Assembly (NCBI GenBank): GCA_009731375.1
Contig: BJOX01000130.1
Location: forward strand, 79,844 to 101,676
Reading direction: 5' to 3'
DNA: 21,833 bases
DNA from: Paulinella micropora
Taxonomy: Eukaryota > Cercozoa > Imbricatea > Euglyphida
The notes under the pieces: generated by a model
The model's database searches: none
What the model was told of the DNA's origin: nothing
The model's input: only the letters and a program-made list of their open reading frames with translations
Part shown: piece by piece, positions 16,637 through 21,833 of the stretch
Layout: every line of letters begins with the position of its first letter
Position numbering within the stretch: the stretch's first letter is position 1
Translations under genes and position numbers: made by a program

Positions 16637-19056
16637 TTACCAGCCTCCCTCGTTCCTCTCCATAGTGCGGAACTCATGCGTCACACCACCCCCGTCCCGA
16701 TATTGCCGCACTGCAACCGGAGCTTCCTCTTCATCCTCCGAGCTGGAGAGAGGGGACTCCGTCTCGTCGCTGTCCTGAGCGATAGAGTCTTGCCACTGCT
16801 CCCAATCGGCCCTTCTTCTTCGAGGTCGCGGCCTCTTTACTCCCTTAGGTTCGCTTGGATTCTGGCTCGGCAGAGACCCTGGGATCTCCTTCGCCTCTCC
16901 GTCAGCCATACCATCACGAACTCGTACCGGGATGTAATCATACCCAACATTGCGAAGAGACTCCGCAGCTGCCTCCAATCGAAAGTAGTACGTGGGGTCC
17001 TCTGCAGGACCACCCGCATTGGGCGCGGCAGCCCCGCTCAGATCACCTTCCTCCTCTACAGCCTTCAGCTCACCCCCTGCCTCTCGTGCCTCCGCTTCCT
17101 GTGTAGGCGTAGTGTCGTTTGCCCTGGGAGCAGCCAGTGCGTTTACGAAGTTGTTAAACTCCTCGAAGTTGCTCACATCCGGGAACAATCCCTTTGCCTC
17201 GCTCTGCGGACTGGGAACGCTGACTAGCACACGACTTTCTTGCTGAGGAGCCGCCTTCACACCCATCGAGGGTGTGGGCTCTTCTTCTCCCTTACTTTTT
17301 ACCATGAAGACCCTTGCTGCCTTCCGTTGATGAAGCAGGCTAAAGGCACGGTTGCGTTCCTCATCTGTCTCCGCATCTGAGCTGTCACTGCTGTCAGCTC
17401 CAGGGGATTTCTTCTTTACCATGTCAGCCTTGGCTTTGGCTCCGGGCTGCTCTCCCCCTCTGTCAAGGCCATGAGTGCACTTAGAAAGAGGATGATCATC
17501 GCCACATCGCAGACAAGGTTTCTTGCAGTTGGATGCATAATGTCCCTTGCCCTTGCAGTTGAAGCACGTTTTCTCCTTCTTGTTCTTATCCTTCTTCCCT
17601 TTTTGGGTGTGTTTAGTGCCGTTCTGATCGTCACTGCCCCGCGTGCCCCCTCCATCCTTCTTTCCCTTTTCGGTGTGCGAGAACTTGCATTTGCTTCCAA
17701 ACCGGCAATCTTCTTCCTTGCTGAAGAGAAAGCGAAGCCCCTTCAACTTATCATTCAAATGAAGGTATTGACAATCTCCTCCCTTCTTGCACTTCCCTTT
17801 CTTGAAGTACGTGCATGGGGTAGAGAAGGGCTTCCCTTTTATATCTTAGCTGCATTCGACTTCGCCTTCTTATTTGCCCTTCTCTCTCTCTCCTTTTGCA
17901 AGTCAATGTCCTTTGCTTTTTTTTCAACTCCTGCCACCATTGATGCACGTCCCATGACTGTTTTTCCTTCTCAAAGTCAGCAGCCAGCAGCCACTGCCTC
18001 CAGTCATTTTGGACTTCCTTGTCCCGCATCTCCGGGCCCATGATGGCATCACGAATGATTTGTTCCAAGTCGGGTGATGCCCCTTCTTTGATAGCTGTTC
18101 CCTTACCGTCTCAAACTCGGCAATCTGACCTTCGTACTGGGTAGAGGAATTAAACTCCCACCTAGCCATCTTTCTCTGCTTTTCAAGCAGGTCACTAGGG
18201 TTTCCTTTTCCATACCGGTCCTTCAGCCTTTTCCTCATGGCATCTGGCTGTTGTCCAAATTCCGGCGTTCCATCCTCACCAAGTCTGTTACCAGCCTCTT
18301 TGCCTCACCTAGCATGTAGATGAGCGTGAATAGTTCCACTCGCTTCTCGTTCACAGCTACCACTAAGCTGGCATCATAGCTTGCCACTAGCTGCCTGTCT
18401 TTCCGCTTTTGCTTGAACACCTTAGTACTCTTCTTCTTTGCTGTTGCAGTTGCCGTAGAGAGAGGAGACGTAGACAGTCATTTTGCCCTTTGATTTCCAC
18501 TTCCATCTGCACTGCCAGTCATGCTTGGAAGAGACGACGATCGAGAACGGGAGGTGGCGATCCTTTCCTTACGCTCCTCCTCAGCCGTACTTCCTTGATG
18601 CAGATTCACGTCTAGTGGCACTGTCTTTGTTCTCTTCTTGCTCTTCTGACTCATCAGAATCTTCTCCTTCTGAGCTTTCCTCTGCCTGCTCGTATCCATC
18701 CTCTAAGCTTGGCATAAGCTCCTCCTCGTCCTCCATGCTTTGACTCTCCTGCAGCCCTAATGCACTGTTTAGTTGCACACCTGCAATGCTGCTGCTTGCT
18801 GCTGCCATGGTTGTCTTTCCAGCGTGTTTCTCCCACAGCCTCATATATTCTGGTATTATCTTGCCAGCCATATGCAACCTTCTGAGGTTAGCACGATGCA
18901 CCTCTAGCTTATGTCCTTTGAGGTCCTCAAATCCTCCCTTAAGGTCTTTTCTTACTGCCTCTAGCATTAGGCTTCGTTGGAAGTCTTCCCAGTCTTCCCT
19001 ACCGCTATAGCAAGGTATGTTTGACCCTCCTTTTTATTTTTCTGTTTTTCAGACAT
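16637..19056 (-). pseudogene. Retrotransposon Gag with CCCH and CCHC zinc fingers, frameshifted
   Basis: The likely start is the ATG at 19056 (MSEKQKNKKEG). After a frame change near 19020 comes IPCYSGREDWEDFQRSL, like the start of copia Gag, then an acidic Ser/Glu tract. Later frames give a Gag helix region (18420-17924: EAKRLVTDLVRMERRN, then EFNSSTQYEGQIAEFETV). Around 17760-17815 a C-x7-C-x5-C-x3-H finger occurs (CTYFKKGKCKKGGDCQYLH). A second finger follows with its first Cys replaced by Phe (CRFGSKCKFSH). Next are a CCHC knuckle CFNCKGKGHYASNC and a C-x2-C-x3-H-x4-C knuckle CLRCGDDHPLSKC. The rest to 16637 is Ala/Glu/Pro-rich with an Arg patch RPRPRRRR. RNA packaging and particle assembly would be its role. 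Confidence 0.78.
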
Positions 19057-19292
19057 CGAAAGTCACCTCTACTCTCCAGAAAGGTGTTTGTCCTCTGTCT
19101 GTTGTTTGTGTCTGACTGGCGGACACTCCCTCTGCAAATTCTCCCTAAGAGTACGTTGCAGACTGCCTACTTGAAGCAATCCCCTGTTGGCCTTTTCTGT
19201 TGGATTTCCTTAAGCAGGTAGCTACCCTGCACCACCAACACTCCTGCGAGCCTCAAGCATCCCTAGACTAGTTTCTGGGCTTGCCTGATGGT

Positions 19293-19320
19293 GGGGTTTT
19301 GTGGTCCAAACCCCAAAACC
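19293..19320. repeat. G/C-run hairpin in the leader region
   Basis: GGGGTTT (19293-19299) pairs with AAACCCC (19308-19314); an alternative stem is GGTTTTG with CAAAACC (19314-19320). Role unknown. Confidence 0.5.
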
Positions 19321-19462
19321 GTTCCTGTAGATGTCCTTCTGACCCGAAGGCTCGCTCTTGCCTCCTGTCGGTAGCTTGACCTCCGTAGAGCTCTACCTCC
19401 TGTTCAACCACAACGGTTTACGCAGTGGCTCTGAAACACAGCTGGGATGGAGTTCCCTTCTG

Positions 19463-19488
19463 CTGTGTCACTCTTGGGTGTGACACAG
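19463..19488. repeat. Perfect 9-bp hairpin in the possible LTR
   Basis: CTGTGTCAC (19463-19471) and GTGACACAG (19480-19488) with an 8-nt loop TCTTGGGT. It lies about 400 bp upstream of Gag, where the LTR R/U5 region could be. Confidence 0.6.
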
Positions 19489-20050
19489 ACCGTAGAAGCA
19501 TTTCCCCTGGATCACTTCTGTGATTTTGCTGCGCTTCCACACGTGCAAGGCTCACAACCCTGAAGAGGTTGAACAGTATTTGCAATATTAGAAGCAGGTT
19601 TATCGTCTCCCAGGCGTCCCCGGTTGACTCAATAACCAGCTCCAAACGTCCTTTAATAGGAAAATCAATCAACACAGACAAAAGCCCGCCAAACGAACGA
19701 AACAGCTCATGCAGGTCTCTAAGTCAAAAATCAGGTGTCCAAACGTGACATATCGGCATTTGTGCCACCACTGCCACCCACACCAGTAATTACTACTTTT
19801 TCCACACTATGAACTCTAACTTATATTATTAACTAACGTATTTACCGGTTGTATTAATCCCATCACCCTGACTCACTTTCCTAAGGGTATTTATCCATCC
19901 AATTCCAAAGCACTCTGAAAATAACCTAATCTTCCTCCTCTACAAAACAGAGGAAACCAGTATTGAGGAAAATGTAGGAGACTGTCAGAGCCAAGCCGCC
20001 CGCAACAAAAAGGAAACAGAAAGCCATTCCCCACTGGCAATGTCACCCCT

Positions 20051-20110
20051 AACGATAATATTATCCTGCTTAAAAAAGTGCTACTGGTTATATATCTTAA
20101 TATTATCGTT
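20051..20110. repeat. 13-bp perfect inverted repeat
   Basis: AACGATAATATTA (20051-20063) and TAATATTATCGTT (20098-20110), separated by 34 nt. It lies in AT-rich non-coding DNA between the retrotransposon leader and the microsatellites. It could be a remnant of a small inverted-repeat element. Confidence 0.6.
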
Positions 20111-20265
20111 TTCAACCGGCTCAAAAGTATGTAAATAAAAACGGGTATAACTATATCTTGACTAGATACAGCTCATCTATACATCACTGTGTATAGTGAG
20201 AAACTTGAAGGTCGCATATTTACCTATCTGCGCCTACAACTGCAGTGCCAGTGCCAGTGCCACTA

Positions 20266-20322
20266 GTAGGAATGAGTGGGAAATGCGAGAGGAATATGGA
20301 TCTTCTTCCCACTCACTCCTAC
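20266..20322. repeat. 17-bp inverted repeat with one mismatch
   Basis: The arms are 20266-20282 (GTAGGAATGAGTGGGAA) and 20306-20322 (TTCCCACTCACTCCTAC), with a 23-nt loop. Only one of 17 pairs fails. It is preceded by AGTGCC triplication (about 20243-20263). It could be a MITE-like or hairpin-RNA-forming sequence; no function is shown. Confidence 0.65.
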
Positions 20323-20376
20323 GGCCGAGTGGGAACTCAGTTTCTATTAAAAGAGTGATTGCGTACATACACACAC

Positions 20377-20389
20377 ATATATATATACG

Positions 20390-20468
<79 letters not shown>
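20377..20468. repeat. (AT)n microsatellite
   Basis: Interrupted AT/ACAT repeat from 20377, pure AT from 20401 to 20468. Confidence 0.97.
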
Positions 20469-20470
<2 letters not shown>

Positions 20471-20488
20471 TCGTTGGTGCTTGTTGCG

Positions 20489-20609
20489 CATACATACATG
20501 CATACATACATACATACATACATACATACATACATACATGCATGCATATATACATGCATACATACATACTTAAATACATACATATATACATACATACATA
20601 CATACATAG
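20489..20609. repeat. (CATA)n microsatellite with CATG variants
   Basis: About 30 units of CATA, with scattered CATG and AAATA/TATA interruptions. Confidence 0.95.
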
Positions 20610-20632
20610 ACAAATTGAAATGCGGCGTGTCT

Positions 20633-20666
20633 TTTCATCCGTCCCATGTCTCAATATGCGAGGTCG

Positions 20667-20714
<48 letters not shown>

Positions 20715-20737
20715 TTCATCCTTCCCATGTATCAATA
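20633..20737. repeat. (TATC)n tract flanked by direct 24-bp repeats
   Basis: TTTCATCCGTCCCATGTCTC plus AATA at 20633-20656, and a copy with two differences at 20714-20737, flank a (TATC)n run (20667-20714). The right copy abuts the N gap at 20738-20747, so more units may have been lost in assembly. Confidence 0.8.
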
Positions 20738-20822
20738 NNNNNNNNNNAAAAAAAAGTAAATTTTTCTTCCTGTCCCCCCCTTTTTTTTGGACACACAAAA
20801 AAATTTCTAAAAAAAAAGGTCG

Positions 20823-20905
20823 GACTTGGACACCTTGGACACGATTAATACTAAGACGAATTTCTCTCACTCGGTTGCTTAATAGCACTCTCAAGTGTCC
20901 AAGTC
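20823..20905. repeat. 11-bp inverted repeat at the left edge of the second AT-rich virus-like block
   Basis: GACTTGGACAC (20823-20833) and GTGTCCAAGTC (20895-20905) enclose 61 nt. GGACAC also recurs at 20789, 20837 and near the window end (21815). It is possibly an element terminus or regulatory repeat. Confidence 0.5.
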
Positions 20906-20978
20906 GATTTTAAGCGTTTCAAGCGCGGGTGGATTTTCTATTTAAAATAATTAAAATCATTATGACTATATATATAAC

Positions 20979-21197
20979 ATGCCTGCACGAAGGATATATA
21001 ACACACCTGAGGAGAGAAGAAAAGCACATTCTTTATCTTCTAGCAAATATGCTAAGAAGAACCCTGACATATACAGAATGGCTAGTAAATCATATTATGC
21101 AAAAAATAGAGATAAGATACTGGCAATAAGAAAGGAGAAAAGAAATAAATTAAAGGATGATAAAAGAAATCTCAATGATGAATTACATATTAAATAA
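20979..21197 (+). CDS. Small basic protein with tandem Tyr/Lys motif
   Basis: 72 residues from the ATG at 20979, with TATATATAAC directly before it. It is rich in Lys, Arg, Ser and Tyr. Two consecutive segments resemble each other: SSKYAKKNPDIYRMA and SKSYYAKNRDKILAI. Runs of this K-Y-Y-x-K-N-x-D/E-K-I-L-x-x-R-K type occur in DNA-binding segments near GIY-YIG or HNH endonucleases of large eukaryotic viruses (from memory). The next gene is such an endonuclease, 25 nt after this stop, each with its own AT box. DNA binding is inferred; it might also be a broken N-terminal part of the nuclease. Confidence 0.6.
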   Translation: MPARRIYNTPEERRKAHSLSSSKYAKKNPDIYRMASKSYYAKNRDKILAIRKEKRNKLKDDKRNLNDELHIK

Positions 21198-21222
21198 AAG
21201 AAGTCCTAATGATATAATCATT

Positions 21223-21684
21223 ATGACAGACGACGAACGACGCAAAATGGAAGAGTACTTTAAACTTCTTTATTCAAAAGCCAAAATTTATAAAATTACT
21301 TCACCACATACTGCTGAAGTATATATAGGAAGCACCACCTCTACTTTAGCACAAAGAATGACAGGGCACATATCTGCTTTTAAAAGGTGGAAAAATGGCA
21401 AGTCAAAGGCTTATACTTCTTCGTATAAAGTTATAGAGAAGGGAGACACGTGTATCGAATTAATTGAAAATTTTCCATGTAGTAGTCTTGAATTTTTGTT
21501 AAAAAGAGAAAGAGAAATTATCCAAATTACTAATAATTGTTGTAATATTCAATACAATTTAGAAAAACAAGAAAACCAATTACCAGAAGAGATATTAACA
21601 CAAGAGATACTCGATAAGTTTAGGGATAAATACTTAAAAGACGGAAGTTTTAGAAAATTTATTGTCAAGGTATTGAAAGATTAA
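21223..21684 (+). CDS. GIY-YIG family endonuclease
   Basis: 153 residues from the ATG at 21223 (MTDDERRKMEEY). An earlier in-frame ATG at 21157 overlaps the preceding gene, while GATATAATCATT lies just before 21223. The nuclease domain starts near residue 22: KIYKITSP, then VYIGST (the GIY and YIG elements), the catalytic Arg in TLAQRMTGH, a basic GKSKAYTSSYKVI strand, and the catalytic Glu in FLLKREREII. Length fits a minimal single-domain enzyme plus a C-terminal helical tail. Such genes are common selfish or repair nucleases in giant viruses, virophages and polinton-like viruses. It is apparently intact and AT-rich like the viral block. Confidence 0.85.
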   Translation: MTDDERRKMEEYFKLLYSKAKIYKITSPHTAEVYIGSTTSTLAQRMTGHISAFKRWKNGKSKAYTSSYKVIEKGDTCIELIENFPCSSLEFLLKREREIIQITNNCCNIQYNLEKQENQLPEEILTQEILDKFRDKYLKDGSFRKFIVKVLKD

Positions 21685-21833
21685 ACAAACAAAACGAATT
21701 TTTTTGTATTTCAATCATTTTGGTGGCGATAATCCAATTAATTAATTAATATTTTTTGGTTAATAATATTTAATTTTGATTTAAATAAATATATTCTTTA
21801 TGATATAATCGTAAAGGACACACACGACGACAA
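21685..21833. other. AT-rich intergenic end of window
   Basis: No gene. It contains poly-T, repeated TTAATTAATTAAT and a GATATAATC box (21800-21808) like the one before the GIY-YIG start, suggesting another viral-type promoter pointing out of the window. Confidence 0.4.

Larger units (their letters stand above)
12203..19056 (-). mobile_element. Degenerate Ty1/copia-type LTR retrotransposon, 3'-truncated
   Basis: Reading right to left on the minus strand, the order is Gag with zinc fingers, protease tail, GAG-pre-integrase, integrase, reverse transcriptase. Integrase before RT is the copia order. The DNA is clearly more GC-rich than the viral blocks on either side. Reading frame changes many times (near 19020, 18650, 18420, 18070, 16640, 16065, 15700, 14440, 14100, 13684, 13490, 12750 and 12570), so the copy is inactive, although some changes may be assembly errors. 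RNase H and the 3' LTR are missing: similarity stops just after the MRYLQGT motif at 12203. No LTR pair could be found in the window. Confidence 0.85.
19057..20050. other. Non-coding: retrotransposon leader and possible 5' LTR
   Basis: No gene is supported in this kilobase. On the minus strand it precedes the Gag start, so leader, primer-binding site and 5' LTR are expected here. I cannot place LTR ends or a convincing primer-binding site. It contains two hairpins (19293-19320 and 19463-19488). The right part (from about 19740) becomes AT-rich. Confidence 0.45.

Noticed and set aside
12203-19056. Plus-strand open frames through the retrotransposon region
   Set aside because: Antisense to Gag, integrase and RT, with no motifs of their own.
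19425-19441. GCTCTGAAACAC as a primer-binding site complementary to initiator tRNA-Met
   Set aside because: Only about 9 of 12 bases match the usual copia site, and no LTR end adjoins it.
20051-20110. TAATATTATC resembling the nicking nonanucleotide of circular Rep-type DNA viruses
   Set aside because: It differs from TAATATTAC at the end, lies in the arm rather than the loop of the inverted repeat, and no Rep gene is nearby.
20489-20714. Regularly repeated units suggesting a CRISPR-like array
   Set aside because: Four-base simple repeats without spacers, in eukaryotic-type DNA.
20196-20913. Long open frames on both strands full of Tyr-Ile or Met-Tyr-Val-Cys repeats
   Set aside because: They are translations of the AT, CATA and TATC microsatellites, not genes.

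Overview
The window looks like a piece of eukaryotic nuclear DNA carrying parts of an integrated polinton-like virus (PLV/Maverick/virophage relatives) next to a decayed Ty1/copia-type LTR retrotransposon, with microsatellites between them. The evidence is a set of hallmark genes on one AT-rich block: adenovirus-type cysteine protease, packaging ATPase, penton-like protein and retroviral-type integrase. A more GC-rich block follows with Gag zinc fingers, integrase and reverse transcriptase in copia order. The host cannot be identified from sequence alone. A CCCH finger in Gag is something I associate loosely with protist (alveolate) retrotransposons, but this is weak.

Layout. 1-11186 is the viral block, compact and AT-rich. 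From right to left on the minus strand it carries a very long fibre-like protein with a C-terminal S74 self-processing chaperone (9057-5007, one single-base disruption, one large gap). Then come a two-helix membrane protein, a small structural-type protein, the packaging ATPase, a basic core-like protein, a coiled-coil plus adenain-type protease fusion, and a penton-like protein that runs off the left edge. To the right of the fibre lie a charged plus-strand protein, a basic SAP-like protein on the minus strand, and a divergent integrase (10188-11186). Major capsid protein and DNA polymerase are not in the window; the major capsid protein may lie just beyond the left edge. Assembly gaps lie at 291-300, 680-689, 7040-7981, 8407-8416 and 20738-20747.

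11187-12200 is a change of composition: one unrecognised host-like ORF and a (GA)n tract. 12203-19056 (minus) is the copia-like element: Gag with CCCH and CCHC fingers, an unassigned middle segment, protease/GAG-pre-integrase/integrase, and reverse transcriptase. It is broken by several frame changes and truncated before RNase H. 19057-20750 is non-coding: leader and possible LTR, inverted repeats and three microsatellites. 20750-21833 returns to AT-rich, virus-like DNA with a small basic protein and a GIY-YIG endonuclease.

How it fits together. The viral genes form a morphogenesis set: penton-like protein, core protein, protease that would mature them, ATPase that would pump DNA, and a fibre for attachment; the integrase would insert the genome. 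Most viral start codons sit directly beside a TATA-like AT box, and two of them share a longer upstream module with a covarying hairpin. The core protein contains three Q-K/R-G-G sites that could be substrates of the neighbouring protease.
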